A stretch of DNA of 64,000 bases from Chitinophaga sancti (GCF_034087045.1 NZ_CP139247.1:558001-622000), one strand, 5' to 3'. Shown: positions 36,841-46,514, numbered from the stretch's first letter. Translations and numbers: made by a program. The notes: generated by a model from the sequence alone, not told the origin.

Positions 36841-37261
36841 AATTCATTGTTAATCTAAAAATGAACTTAAACTACATGATTGTAGTCCATGTGCTATTAG
36901 TCTTTGCCTGTAAAAAACTGTCAATCTAAACGGTACGACCACTTTTCCTGACTTTAAACCGGATACGACAAAGTGAGGGTAATACAAATATCCTCATTAT
37001 GAAACCTATTACATCAATGAATGAAGGTATACCAGCCCGGTGGTGTCAGCATTTTCTTCTTCGCAAGAAACTGCTGACACCACATACTATAAAAAATACC
37101 TGGAACAAAGCTGACCAGTTATACATTAATTAAGATTGATAATATTTTTAACCACCTGGCTCTCAGTTGGTTATTTTTTTGCCTACCTACCAGATATCAG
37201 AAGATACTAGATAAAGATTTTCCTTACATTATTTTTACTTGAAATATTTATTCCCTTATCT
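36841..37261. other. Gene-free region with strong hairpin at 37040-37083
   Basis: Contains a long stem: GTGGTGTCAGCA (37040-37051) with TGCTGACACCAC (37072-37083), extended inward by TTTCTT/AAGAAA after one mismatch, loop CTTCGC. No T-tract follows on either strand. Two tiny frames exist: 36861-36929 (22 codons, with a lipobox-like 'LLVFACKK') and 36999-37133 (44 codons). Neither has enough support to call. The first may be a decayed signal peptide of the lipoprotein family that follows. Confidence 0.55.
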
Positions 37262-38431
37262 ATGAAGAAAATTTACTTAATTGGTGCCATACTTGGCGCC
37301 CTGGTTTTCTATGCCTGTAAAAAGGAGGATAAAACCATCACTGTTACCAACACAGTGAATGACACTATCAATAAGACTGTTTGGTGGAGCGGTCAGGTGG
37401 ACGCTAATACACTGACAGCGGCAATCAGCGTGGGTTATTCCACCAAAGTCGCTGATTCCGTATTACCATCCGCATCAACATCTGTAGATGCCCCCGTACT
37501 GGATACCATGTACGAAAGAACTTATAGTGTAATAGAAGGACAGTACCTAACCATCTATCCGCCAAATCTTTCAGGCTATGTAGCTGGCTATTATGTGCAG
37601 ATCAAAGGTGCCAGTTCTTATTTCAAAGTAAATTACGCCACTGCGAATACACAACGTAAAGCGGCAAGAGCAGCGATGCGTGCAAAGCTGGCAGCAAGTG
37701 GTGCGAAAAAGGCCTCTCAATTGCCTGCATTTGCTCGTGGTAGCGGCGAGGGTTATATCGACTCTTCAATTGTAATCAAATTACCAGTCTCCATCAAAGG
37801 CGATACTTTCTATGTGAAGTATGCGGCGTATGATACCTTAAACCGTGTAAGTAAACCTGTTACAGCTACAGTGATCGTATTACCCCAGGGAAGTACTACA
37901 TTCAACGATTCACTGGCTGGCACCTGGAATTATGCAAGATATAAATATTATGGTACCAGTTCCTATGACAATGAATGGATAGTTGATACGCTGTATCCTT
38001 ATACCCAGCAGTACTATACCTGCAACAATAATACCCTGACAGCATCCGAAGTGGATACTGATATTTACCTGGCTAGCTATGCATGGATTTATCATTGGGC
38101 GTTCACGTTCAATAGTCAGTATACCTATTCCTCATCTTATAGCGGTGGTTACAGAAACCTGGACCTGGATAATTCGACTTGTAGCAGCTATGCATATATT
38201 TATTCAAATAATTATAATGGTATCGAAACAGGTGCTATTTCTTATGATGCGTCCAAACATCGCCTGATGTTCATCCACAATAACAGTGAAAGTAACAACA
38301 GTTCAAACCTCGATTTCGACTACTATTATTATTATGTAACTGAACTGACTGCCTCAAAACTGGTATTGACATATGATGATAATGAGACTTCTGACTACCA
38401 GTACCTGTACATGTACGAATTCAATAAATAA
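37262..38431 (+). CDS. Lipoprotein of unknown function, first of a tandem paralogous pair
   Basis: 389 aa. Lipoprotein signal 'GALVFYACKKED' with Cys at residue 19. The N-terminal half shares blocks with the next gene: 'YPPNLSGYVAGYYVQIKG', 'SYFKVNY', an Ala/Arg/Lys-rich helix, 'GEGYIDSSIVIKLP' and 'IKGDTFYVKYAAYDTLNRVS'. The C-terminal half is rich in Tyr, Ser and Asn and less conserved. Not recognised as a named family. The surface or periplasm is the likely site. The two genes are 35 bp apart and share a terminator after the second copy, so they are probably one transcript. Confidence 0.75.
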   Translation: MKKIYLIGAILGALVFYACKKEDKTITVTNTVNDTINKTVWWSGQVDANTLTAAISVGYSTKVADSVLPSASTSVDAPVLDTMYERTYSVIEGQYLTIYPPNLSGYVAGYYVQIKGASSYFKVNYATANTQRKAARAAMRAKLAASGAKKASQLPAFARGSGEGYIDSSIVIKLPVSIKGDTFYVKYAAYDTLNRVSKPVTATVIVLPQGSTTFNDSLAGTWNYARYKYYGTSSYDNEWIVDTLYPYTQQYYTCNNNTLTASEVDTDIYLASYAWIYHWAFTFNSQYTYSSSYSGGYRNLDLDNSTCSSYAYIYSNNYNGIETGAISYDASKHRLMFIHNNSESNNSSNLDFDYYYYYVTELTASKLVLTYDDNETSDYQYLYMYEFNK

Positions 38432-38466
38432 CTACACACTTTCCAAACTGAATTTAGATTAAACTT

Positions 38467-39576
38467 ATGAAGAAAATTATATTATCAGGTGTGTTAGCCA
38501 GTGTTGTAGCATTCTATGCCTGCAAAAAGGAAGGAACCACCACCACTATAACAAATACAGTACACGATACTACAATAGTAACAACCTATGCCAGCGGCAT
38601 CGCCAATGCAGATACCCTGACTGCCAGTCTGAAAGTAGCTTATGGCAGCAGTATAACAGGTACATTTCCTACAGCGTCAGCTGATGCAAGTGCACCGGTA
38701 CTGGATTCCCTGTACAATAAAACGTATACAGTGATCAAAAGCCGTTTCCTGATCATCTATCCGCCAAACGTATCTGGCAATGTAGCAGGTTACTATGTAC
38801 AGATAGCAGGTGCTGCTTCTTATTTCAAAATTGATTATACACAGGCATACGGTCTGAGAAAAGCGGCAAAGCAAGCGAGAGCTGCTGCTACTAAAACACC
38901 AAATGCCCGTGGTAACGGCGATGGTTATATTGATTCTACCATCGTATTCAAATTACCTGCTACCATCAAGGGTGATACTTTCTATGTAAAGTATGCAGCG
39001 TATGATACCCTGGGTCGTGTAAGTGATGCAATTACTGCAACAGTACTGGTATTGCCTGAAGGTAGCGATAAATGGACCGATTCACTGGCTGGTACCTGGA
39101 ACTACTATGGTCAAAATTATTATTATAATGGCAGCTGGGAGTATACAGATTACCAGGTGGATACCTTATATAATTATACCCAAAACTTTGATTGTAATAA
39201 TGATCAACTATCTTTTGGATCGACGTTAACTATTCCTTATTATAAAAATATTTACCACTCTTCTTACAGTTTCGATAACTACTCATTTACCTATACCTAT
39301 TCAAATAATTATGGGTACCTGGATATGAATACCTCAACCTGTAGTAACTATGTCTATAATTTGAATTATAGTGCCGATTCTGAACAGGGAGGTTTTTCAT
39401 ACGATCCGGCCACCAAAAAGTTTACAGTGATCTATGACGCTTCTTCAAATGTAGATTTTGGTTATGATACCTATCATTTAGCTGAACTGACAGACAAGTA
39501 TATGATTTTGTCTTACAACAATTCAAATAACGACTATAACGGGACGATATATTACTACAAATTCATAAAACAATAG
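38467..39576 (+). CDS. Lipoprotein of unknown function, second of a tandem paralogous pair
   Basis: 369 aa. Signal 'ASVVAFYACKKEG' with lipobox Cys at about residue 19. It repeats the conserved blocks of the gene before it ('YPPNVSGNVAGYYVQIAG', 'GDGYIDSTIVFKLP', 'IKGDTFYVKYAAYDTLGRVS') but diverges in the Tyr/Asn-rich C-terminal half. This pattern is typical of a local duplication followed by diversification of an exposed domain. Function unknown. It ends 10 bp before a strong bidirectional terminator shared with rarA. Confidence 0.75.
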   Translation: MKKIILSGVLASVVAFYACKKEGTTTTITNTVHDTTIVTTYASGIANADTLTASLKVAYGSSITGTFPTASADASAPVLDSLYNKTYTVIKSRFLIIYPPNVSGNVAGYYVQIAGAASYFKIDYTQAYGLRKAAKQARAAATKTPNARGNGDGYIDSTIVFKLPATIKGDTFYVKYAAYDTLGRVSDAITATVLVLPEGSDKWTDSLAGTWNYYGQNYYYNGSWEYTDYQVDTLYNYTQNFDCNNDQLSFGSTLTIPYYKNIYHSSYSFDNYSFTYTYSNNYGYLDMNTSTCSNYVYNLNYSADSEQGGFSYDPATKKFTVIYDASSNVDFGYDTYHLAELTDKYMILSYNNSNNDYNGTIYYYKFIKQ

Positions 39577-39586
39577 CACTTTTATT

Positions 39587-39619
39587 AAAAAGGCGTCCCG
39601 GATCCGGGACGCCTTTTTT
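39587..39619. terminator. Bidirectional terminator between lipoprotein pair and rarA
   Basis: AAAAGGCGTCCCG-GATC-CGGGACGCCTTTTTT, a near-perfect palindrome with A- and T-tracts on both sides, between convergent genes. Confidence 0.9.
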
Positions 39620-40877
39620 AATATCCATATTTTTCTTTCCACAACCCTCTCAGGTGCTTCCTCATTTCATCTTCCCTGGCATTCTTCCCCGGATCATACA
39701 GCTTCATTCCTTTGATCTGCTCTGGCAGGTACTCCTGTGGCGAAAAATTGCCTTCATAATCATGAGAGTATTCATAGCCTTTGTTATACCCCATTTCTTT
39801 CATCATCTTTGTCGGCGCATTTCTGATATTCATCGGCACCGGCAGATCACCGGTTTTATTCACTACGGACAAGGCGTTGTTGATCGCCATGTAAGCTGCA
39901 TTGCTCTTTGCAGAAGACGCCAGATACGTGGTACACTGCGATAATATAATTCTAGCTTCGGGATACCCGATCATCGTCACCGCCTGAAAACAACTGGTGG
40001 CTAATAACAATGCATTGGGGTTCGCATTTCCAATATCTTCAGAAGCAGAAATCAACAATCTCCTCGCTATGAACTTCACATCTTCTCCACCTTCTATCAT
40101 CCTTGCCAGATAATAGACGGCTGCGTTCGGATCACTGCCCCTGATAGACTTAATGAAAGCAGAAATGATATCGTAATGTTGTTCGCCTGACTTATCGTAG
40201 ATAGCTACCCGTTGTTGTGCAATATCCATCACCTTCTGATCAGTGATCACGATAGGAGATTCCTGTTGCAGGGTATTCACCACCAGCTCAAATAAGTTCA
40301 GCAATTTACGGGCGTCGCCACCAGAGATGTTGAACATTGCCCGCGTTTCTTTCAGTTCTATTTTTCTGCTGCCTAACCACTCATCCTTTTCCATGGCCTG
40401 ATGCAACAGCTGTAAGAGCTCTTCTTCAGTCAATGGTTTCAACACATATACCTGGCTCCTGCTCAGCAACGCTGCATTTACTTCAAAACTGGGATTCTCG
40501 GTAGTTGCACCGATCAGGGTAATGATCCCTTTTTCCACAGCGCCGAGCAAGGCATCCTGCTGACTTTTATTGAAACGATGAATTTCATCTATGAACAATA
40601 CGGCATATCCCTGTTTGCGGGCAATCTCGATCACTTCGCGCACTTCTTTTACACCAGCAGCAATGGCACTGAGGGTATAAAAGGGTACTTCCATGGTATG
40701 CGCAATAATATTGGCAATGGTCGTTTTACCTACGCCGGGAGGTCCCCACAGAATCATGGAGGGAATTTTACCTTGTTGTATGGCCTTGCTTAAGATGCTG
40801 TCTTTTCCGGTCAGGTGTTGCTGTCCCACCAGCTCATCCAGTGTCTGAGGCCGTAACCGCTCTGCTAATGGTTCCAT
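39618..40877 (-). CDS. rarA: Replication-associated recombination protein A (AAA+ ATPase)
   Basis: 419 aa. Walker A G45-PPGVGKT52, Walker B 'VLFIDEIHRFNKSQQDALL', a sensor region 'IGATTENPSFEVN', then the RarA C-terminal oligomerisation part ('NYNKGYEYSHDYEGNFSPQ' region). The N-terminal 'PLAERLRPQTLDELVGQQHL' is diagnostic. It is a clamp-loader-like ATPase acting at stalled replication forks. It lies 18 bp downstream of a small membrane protein gene on the same strand, so they may be co-transcribed. Confidence 0.93.
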   Translation of the reverse strand: MEPLAERLRPQTLDELVGQQHLTGKDSILSKAIQQGKIPSMILWGPPGVGKTTIANIIAHTMEVPFYTLSAIAAGVKEVREVIEIARKQGYAVLFIDEIHRFNKSQQDALLGAVEKGIITLIGATTENPSFEVNAALLSRSQVYVLKPLTEEELLQLLHQAMEKDEWLGSRKIELKETRAMFNISGGDARKLLNLFELVVNTLQQESPIVITDQKVMDIAQQRVAIYDKSGEQHYDIISAFIKSIRGSDPNAAVYYLARMIEGGEDVKFIARRLLISASEDIGNANPNALLLATSCFQAVTMIGYPEARIILSQCTTYLASSAKSNAAYMAINNALSVVNKTGDLPVPMNIRNAPTKMMKEMGYNKGYEYSHDYEGNFSPQEYLPEQIKGMKLYDPGKNAREDEMRKHLRGLWKEKYGY

Positions 40878-40895
40878 ATAAAAGATCTTAACGGG

Positions 40896-41399
40896 TTAAA
40901 ATAAAGGCTCCTCATCCTGCCTGTTCTTCCACTGTTTCAGGAAGGAATAAGAGAGCAACACATTTGTTACAATTATTACTCCAATCAGGATGAAAAATAC
41001 AGACATAGGACTCAGCATGGCTCTCATTTTACCCTGCTCACTGGTTGGGAGCTGTTTGATCACATCTTCCAACGGACCCAGGTTACCTGTTTTGAGCAGC
41101 AGAAACAGGGATAAGCCTGCCAATGCAATATATCCACCTACAAAGATGCTGATACCACCAATGATCCGGATGCCACCCGGAGTACTTTCTTTCAATACCA
41201 TATTACGATCTATCAGCGCTTTTTGCAGATGGAGAGATAATATAGCATGAATTAAAATAGCTCCTAAAAAGATGCCGGCAGAAAGGATCATCAGGCTACC
41301 GGTGGTGAACAGTGTGATCACAAGTCCCATCAGAAAGAAGGTCGAGAACATGATATTAACAGCAGTCAGTCCTCTGAATAATTTAAACTTAAAAGTCAT
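40896..41399 (-). CDS. Four-helix membrane protein of unknown function
   Basis: 167 aa with hydrophobic segments at about residues 12-33, 36-53, 80-103 and 131-152 and a basic C-terminus (KQWKNRQDEEPLF). No family recognised. It stands directly upstream of rarA with an 18-bp gap and probably shares its promoter, although no functional link is evident. The short loop between helices 2 and 3 is basic (LHLQKALIDRNMVLKE), suggesting a cytoplasmic side. Confidence 0.7.
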   Translation of the reverse strand: MTFKFKLFRGLTAVNIMFSTFFLMGLVITLFTTGSLMILSAGIFLGAILIHAILSLHLQKALIDRNMVLKESTPGGIRIIGGISIFVGGYIALAGLSLFLLLKTGNLGPLEDVIKQLPTSEQGKMRAMLSPMSVFFILIGVIIVTNVLLSYSFLKQWKNRQDEEPLF

Positions 41400-41532
41400 T
41401 GATCTCCGGTTTTTCGAGGTACAAACCTACCTAAATCTTCCCTTATAGCAAGATAAAAACAGCCGTCTGTAAAATCCGTATCTCACACAATCTGTGATTT
41501 AGCTATCTTTAAATACTAAACCTGTTTATTTT

Positions 41533-43590
41533 ATGAAGAGCATTTACGCTTTACAACTATCGTTGTTGGCTGCCATCTCATGGACGGCCTGCAACAACCA
41601 CACCACAACAGAACAGGCGGGGACAAACCAGGACACCCTAAAAATTCCCGCGTTTGACGTAAGTTCCATTGACAGTACTGTGAATCCCTGCGACGATTTC
41701 GACAACTTTGTAAACGGCAACTGGAAGAAGAAAAACCCGGTTCCTTCTACAGAAAGCCGTTGGGGCGCATTCAATGTTCTTGATAAACAGAACAAAGAAA
41801 TAAGGTTGAAAGGCATTATCCTGGATCTGGCCGCTAAAAAAGACCTGAAAAAGGGTACTGAAGAGCAACAGATCTCCGATTTCTACCGCTCCTTTTATGA
41901 TACTGCTACCATCGAAAAACTGGGTATGACCCCGTTACAGCCTTACCTGGATAAGATTAATGCTATCCAGTCACTGGAAGACTGGGCAAAAGTATCTGGT
42001 GAACTCCAGAACCTGGGTATCAGCACAGTAGCCACTTTCTACATCGGCGCTGACTCACGTAACAGTAAGATGAATGCTGTATACGAGAACCAGGGCGGTC
42101 TCAGCCTCGGCGAAAGAAGCTATTATGAAAGAACAGACAGCGCTACCAAAGCGGTACGCGATGAATTCGTAAAGCATATAGATAAACAATTCTCCCAGGC
42201 AGGTTTCAAAGATGCAAACCCAGGTCAGACGATCCTGGACTTCGAAACCAAACTGGCGAAACTGCAACTCACCAACGTACAGCTGCGTGACCCGGTGGCT
42301 ACTTATAATAAGGTGGCTTTTTCCGAGCTGAAAAAACTGGCTCCGGAATTTAACTGGGATGGTTATGCTGAAGTACAACAGGTGAAAGTCGATACCATCA
42401 TCCTGGAAAACAAGGCATATGTTACCAATTCAGCTAAACTGGTGAAAGCGACTCCGCTGGAAACCCTGAAAACATATGCACGCTGGCAGACCCTGTCCCG
42501 CTTTGCAGGTTACCTGCCTAAGGCCATCGACCAGGAAAACTTCCATTTCTTTGCAACCGTAATGCGTGGAACCAAAGCACAAAAACCTCGCCTGGAACGC
42601 GCTATTCGTGCTACCGACGGTACTATGGGCTACCCACTGGGTAAACTGTTTGTAAAACAGTATTTCCCTGAAAGCTCCAAACAGAAGGTTTCTGAAATGA
42701 TCGAAAACGTTCGTGCCGTATATGGAGAAAGAGTGGACAGCCTGAAATGGATGAGTGCTGCTACCAAAGAAATGGCGCACAAAAAGCTGAAATCCTTCAC
42801 TTACAAAATCGGTTATCCTGATAAGTGGAAAGATTATTCCAGCATTGATGTGAAACCAGGTACCCTGATCGAAAATATTGTGGCAGCTACCAACTACAAA
42901 CACAAGGAAGAGGTCGAAAAGATCGGCAAACCTGTGGATAAGTCAGAGTGGGAAATGACACCACAGACTGTTAATGCATACTACAACCCACTCAACAACG
43001 AAGTTGTATTCCCGGCTGGTATTCTGCAACCTCCATTCTTCAATGCAGATGCAGACGATGCGATCAACTATGGTGGCATCATGGCGGTAATCGGGCATGA
43101 ATTTACCCATGGCTTTGATGACCAGGGTTCACAGTTCGATGCAGAAGGTAACCTGACCAACTGGTGGACGCCTGAAGATCGTAAGAACTTCATGACACTG
43201 GCTAACCGTTATATCCGTTATTTCAACGGTATCGAGGTATTGCCTGGCTTCCATATCAATGGTGCACTGACAATCGGTGAGAACATCGCAGATCTGGGTG
43301 GTCTGACACTGGCTTACCACGCACTGGAAAAATCCCTGAAGGGTAAACCGGAACCTGCAAAGATTGATGGATATACCTGGCAACAGCGTTTCTTCCTGGG
43401 TTGGGCACAGGTATGGCATGGCAACAGTACAGAAGCTGCGCTGCGCAACCAGGTGCAAACAGATCCACACTCACCGGCTAGCAGCCGTATAGATGGCCCG
43501 CTGCCTCATCTGAAAGAATTCAATGATGCGTGGGGATGTACTGGTGGTAAAATGAAACTGGCAGATACTGCGAGGGTAGTAATCTGGTAA
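41533..43590 (+). CDS. M13-family (neprilysin-like) zinc metallopeptidase lipoprotein
   Basis: 685 aa. A signal peptide with Cys near residue 20 ('AISWTACNNH') suggests a lipoprotein. The peptidase M13 N-domain begins at 'NPCDDFDNFVNGNWKKKNP'. The catalytic domain has zinc motif H522-E-F-T-H526 in 'VIGHEFTHGFDDQG' and the second motif E583-N-x-x-D587 in 'IGENIADLGGL'. The C-terminal 'AWGCTGGKMKLADTARVVIW' holds the conserved CxxG...W ending. M13 enzymes cut oligopeptides outside the cytoplasm. It has its own terminator, so it is likely a single-gene unit. Confidence 0.92.
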   Translation: MKSIYALQLSLLAAISWTACNNHTTTEQAGTNQDTLKIPAFDVSSIDSTVNPCDDFDNFVNGNWKKKNPVPSTESRWGAFNVLDKQNKEIRLKGIILDLAAKKDLKKGTEEQQISDFYRSFYDTATIEKLGMTPLQPYLDKINAIQSLEDWAKVSGELQNLGISTVATFYIGADSRNSKMNAVYENQGGLSLGERSYYERTDSATKAVRDEFVKHIDKQFSQAGFKDANPGQTILDFETKLAKLQLTNVQLRDPVATYNKVAFSELKKLAPEFNWDGYAEVQQVKVDTIILENKAYVTNSAKLVKATPLETLKTYARWQTLSRFAGYLPKAIDQENFHFFATVMRGTKAQKPRLERAIRATDGTMGYPLGKLFVKQYFPESSKQKVSEMIENVRAVYGERVDSLKWMSAATKEMAHKKLKSFTYKIGYPDKWKDYSSIDVKPGTLIENIVAATNYKHKEEVEKIGKPVDKSEWEMTPQTVNAYYNPLNNEVVFPAGILQPPFFNADADDAINYGGIMAVIGHEFTHGFDDQGSQFDAEGNLTNWWTPEDRKNFMTLANRYIRYFNGIEVLPGFHINGALTIGENIADLGGLTLAYHALEKSLKGKPEPAKIDGYTWQQRFFLGWAQVWHGNSTEAALRNQVQTDPHSPASSRIDGPLPHLKEFNDAWGCTGGKMKLADTARVVIW

Positions 43591-43610
43591 AATAATATCT
43601 TCTCTATTTC

Positions 43611-43648
43611 AAAAAAGCTTTTGCCGGTGGCAAAAGCTTTTTTTTTGT
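43611..43648 (+). terminator. Terminator after M13 peptidase
   Basis: AAAGCTTTTGCC-GGT-GGCAAAAGCTTT followed by a run of T. Confidence 0.9.
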
Positions 43649-43688
43649 AATTTTGAGTATCCTTTCACCAGATGTAAATTAGATCCAT

Positions 43689-43907
43689 ATGACAGGCATC
43701 TTCAGACAATACCGCACGGAATTACGCAATATCTTCATCTTAGCATTGGTCGTACTCGCAATACCTTACCTCCCGGCTTTTGCTGATCTGGCATTGACCG
43801 CCCAGGGTTTGATCATAACAACCGCTATTATGGGTAGCCTGGTGCTGGCCATGATCATCAAACTTTACTTCCGCGTATTAGTGTTGCGTATCACCAAAGA
43901 AAACTAA
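43689..43907 (+). CDS. Small two-helix membrane protein upstream of YHS lipoprotein
   Basis: 72 aa with two hydrophobic helices (about 14-32 and 38-60) and basic ends. It stops 6 bp before the ATG of the YHS-domain lipoprotein, so the two are almost certainly co-transcribed. No family recognised. A link to metal handling is possible only through that neighbour. Confidence 0.6.
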   Translation: MTGIFRQYRTELRNIFILALVVLAIPYLPAFADLALTAQGLIITTAIMGSLVLAMIIKLYFRVLVLRITKEN

Positions 43908-43913
43908 CATTTG

Positions 43914-44225
43914 ATGAAAAAGATCTCTATAGTATTCGCAACGATAGCAGCAGGTGTATTTTTTGCCTGCAATCAACCATCTTCTGAGAAAGCTGCCGCA
44001 AAGGCAGACTCCGCAATGAGTACTGTCACTCAGCCAGCTGAGGATACGACAGCTTTGCAGCCGATCGCAGGAAAAGTGGGTGATCCGGTGTGTGGCATGC
44101 CTTATGATACTACGTACCATGAATTTAGCGTTTATAAGAATGATACAGTGCATTTTTGCTCCCCAACCTGTAAAAGGGTATTCGATAAGAATCCGGAGAA
44201 ATATGCAGCTAAACTGGGTCTGTAA
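43914..44225 (+). CDS. YHS-domain lipoprotein
   Basis: 103 aa. The ATG at 43914 (MKKISIV) is preferred over the in-frame TTG at 43911. Lipobox 'AGVFFACNQ' with Cys at about residue 19, an Ala/Ser/Thr linker, then a YHS domain: 'VGDPVCGMPYDTTYHEFSVY' and 'HFCSPTCKRVFDKNPEKY'. The paired cysteines (CGM and CxxxC) are typical metal ligands in YHS modules of copper- and heavy-metal-related proteins. I infer a periplasmic or outer-membrane metal-binding role. Confidence 0.85.
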   Translation: MKKISIVFATIAAGVFFACNQPSSEKAAAKADSAMSTVTQPAEDTTALQPIAGKVGDPVCGMPYDTTYHEFSVYKNDTVHFCSPTCKRVFDKNPEKYAAKLGL

Positions 44226-44474
44226 GGATCCATATAGCATTTAGTATACTTAGCGACGTTGGGAATTATTTCCGGCGGAGTGAGATGTCATAAAGCCCCT
44301 TTTGAAGATCATGGGAGTACTCCCTTGAAGTACATAAGCATTTTTGAGCATAACGCACTGATTGTCAATCAGGCTTTAACATTTCTAAATCGACCAGCCG
44401 CCTTTTTTCGTCTCCAACCCGATGTAACTTCTTATAGTATTTCGCGTTCTAATTGATCATACAAACACGTGCGC

Positions 44475-44876
44475 ATGAGATCTATATTTACGTGGCTGCT
44501 GCTAATCACGTTCTTCTGCAGCTGTGAGAAAAATGATACGGAGGCAACGCCTTCTATCGATGTGACCGGTTCCTGGGAACTGGCCGCCAGTATGAAACAG
44601 CCCGATACCACCTGGCAGGCGGTTGCTGCTGCGGATTCTGCGACGTATTCTTTTGATGTAAACGGACAGGTCTCCTATTCGACTAAATCATGGCGTACTA
44701 CAGGCACCTATAAAGTGATTGCTGATGGGAGCAAGGTAAAGCTCATTATCAGTACCGATTCTTTGTCTCAATATCTGGAGGTAGAGAAGACGAGTGATTC
44801 TACAATCCGGGTGGACGACTGGTTAAAGGCGGTGAATAAGGGCTATACCAGTAAGAAGTTTGTCAGGGTTTTTTAA
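44475..44876 (+). CDS. Lipocalin-like lipoprotein
   Basis: 133 aa from ATG 44475 (MRSIFTWLLLITFFCSCEK), chosen over the GTG at 44469 because it starts at the signal. The lipobox Cys lies at about residue 17. The mature part shows the short lipocalin-like pattern 'DVTGSWELAAS', 'YSFDVNGQVSYSTKSWRTTG' and 'YKVIADGSKVKLIIS', ending in beta strands. Domains like this are common in Bacteroidota and their ligands are unknown. It stands alone, 250 bp after the YHS gene. Confidence 0.75.
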   Translation: MRSIFTWLLLITFFCSCEKNDTEATPSIDVTGSWELAASMKQPDTTWQAVAAADSATYSFDVNGQVSYSTKSWRTTGTYKVIADGSKVKLIISTDSLSQYLEVEKTSDSTIRVDDWLKAVNKGYTSKKFVRVF

Positions 44877-45033
44877 AAGAAACATCCCGGGATAATTCCC
44901 GGGACGGTCAGTTAAACAGCTTATGAAAATCTACGCTTACGTTCAGATTATTAACCTGAAGGTCGGTAGTTAATATTATGACAGTGTTACCAGAGGATTA
45001 CCAACGTATTAACAATTAGTTGTAGCGACATAT

Positions 45034-45789
45034 ATGAGATTTGACAAGGTTTCTCCAACAGCCGCCCTTGCTCCTTATATTAAATATTATGTGATCGCAG
45101 AGAATACGCTGGCTGAGGAGTATACAATTTTTCCTTCTACAAGTCTGGTTATTGGGTTTCAATATAGAGGACTTTTGTCTTTAGTGCAGCCCACTTATGT
45201 TACCCCATTATCTATTTCCGGCATTTCCGGGATGACCAATTCATTTAAGGTTTTTAAGAATTCTCCTGATATAGGAACGGTGTTGGTATATTTTACTGAG
45301 ACCGGGTTGTTGCATTTTACGGCTAGTCCGGCGAATGAATTGTTTAATCAGAGCATTGGGATTGATTACATATTTCCTCCCTTGAAAGTAAGAGAAGCAG
45401 AAGAGAGGCTGGCTATGGCGACTAATGATGTAGAGCGGATAGCTGTGATGAACAGATTCTTTTTATCGCTACTTCGACAGATCTCCATGGATAAGTTGGT
45501 GATGGAGGCGGTGCGATTAATATATGCAACTAAAGGAACAATAAAGATTAAAGCATTGCAGGATCAGTTATTTATTAGTCAGAGTCCGTTTGAAAAGCGG
45601 TTTAGAAAATTGGTCGGTACCTCTTCTAAAAAGTTTGCATCTATTGTGCGTTTTAACGCGGTGATGGAAGGGTTGGGGACTGCTTGGTCATTGACGGAAA
45701 TTTGTTATGAATATGGGTTCTTTGATCAGGCGCATTTTATAAAGGATTTTAAGCAGTTTACGGGGAAAACGCCGGAGGAGTTGAGATAA
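45034..45789 (+). CDS. AraC-family transcriptional regulator
   Basis: 251 aa. The N-terminal DUF6597-like sensing domain starts 'VSPTAALAPYIKYYVIAENT' and continues with 'IFPSTSLVIGFQYRG'. The C-terminal helix-turn-helix pair (about 165-250) ends with 'LTEICYEYGFFDQAHFIKDF' and 'FKQFTGKTPEEL', the usual AraC signature. This subgroup in Bacteroidota often regulates a neighbouring gene; the next gene, 60 bp downstream, encodes a DUF1398 protein. The region before it (44950-45030) contains TTAATA/GTTACC/TTAACA words but not at an 11-bp spacing. Confidence 0.88.
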   Translation: MRFDKVSPTAALAPYIKYYVIAENTLAEEYTIFPSTSLVIGFQYRGLLSLVQPTYVTPLSISGISGMTNSFKVFKNSPDIGTVLVYFTETGLLHFTASPANELFNQSIGIDYIFPPLKVREAEERLAMATNDVERIAVMNRFFLSLLRQISMDKLVMEAVRLIYATKGTIKIKALQDQLFISQSPFEKRFRKLVGTSSKKFASIVRFNAVMEGLGTAWSLTEICYEYGFFDQAHFIKDFKQFTGKTPEELR

Positions 45790-45849
45790 ACGATTTTTTA
45801 CAATTTGGTTTTTAGAGGGGAGAGGATCTTTGTATAAATTACTATAGCA

Positions 45850-46239
45850 ATGTTTACATTACAAGAGATTAAAGATGCACATGCAAAGGTGAAATCGGGA
45901 GCTGATTTTCCTCAGTATATCAGGGATTTGAAAGTGCTGGGAGTGGTGAGGTATGAGACGTATGTATCAGATGGGCATACGAGTTATTATAGTGAGAATG
46001 GAGGGACGGTTATTTCCGAGGAAAAGTATGATTTTTTGGAAGTGGAAAAGGTGAGTGATATTTCTGGTTTTAAGAAAGGTTTGAAGGAGCATCAGGATGG
46101 GAAGAGTGATTATATGGGGTTTTGTAGGATGTGTGCGGAAAGTGGGGTAGAGAAATGGGTGGTGAGTATAGGGGAGATGAGTTGTAGTTATTTTGATGTG
46201 GAGGGGGGAATGATGTTGGAAGAGAGGATACCGGAATAA
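45850..46239 (+). CDS. DUF1398 family protein
   Basis: 129 aa, a length typical of DUF1398 (YbcV-like) cytoplasmic proteins of unknown function. Conserved features seen are 'HAKVKSGADFPQYIRDLKVLG', 'YETYVSDGHTSYYSENG', 'FKKGLKEHQDGKSDYMGFCR' and 'GVEKWVVSIGEMSCSYFD'. It is likely under the control of, or co-transcribed with, the AraC-type gene before it. No catalytic motif is apparent. Confidence 0.85.
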   Translation: MFTLQEIKDAHAKVKSGADFPQYIRDLKVLGVVRYETYVSDGHTSYYSENGGTVISEEKYDFLEVEKVSDISGFKKGLKEHQDGKSDYMGFCRMCAESGVEKWVVSIGEMSCSYFDVEGGMMLEERIPE

Positions 46240-46514
46240 GGAAAATGGCTTATATTTCTGAAGACTAAAAAGCCAGGTGCTGTGAACACCCGGCTGGTGG
46301 CTTCTCAAAAAAATAATGTGCGGATTGTATTAAGAATGGGGGGACGATCAATTTTTACAAAGAATGTAAGGAAGATTTCGGAATAGTAAAATGTTGTAAA
46401 TTTGAATTAATGAAAATACCCGGATGCGGCTAACACCCGGATATTCTTTTGGTCTAGTAAAACATTTTCCACAATACCGCAAGTTTTGTGACTACGTCCA
46501 CCACTTTTGTAATG

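Noticed and set aside
44259..44456. 65-codon frame between the YHS and lipocalin-like genes
   Set aside because: No signal, domain or start context; the gap looks like ordinary spacer with short palindromes.
44960..45020. Pho box upstream of the AraC-type gene
   Set aside because: TTAATA, GTTACC and TTAACA words occur, but not at the 11-bp spacing seen in the five accepted sites.
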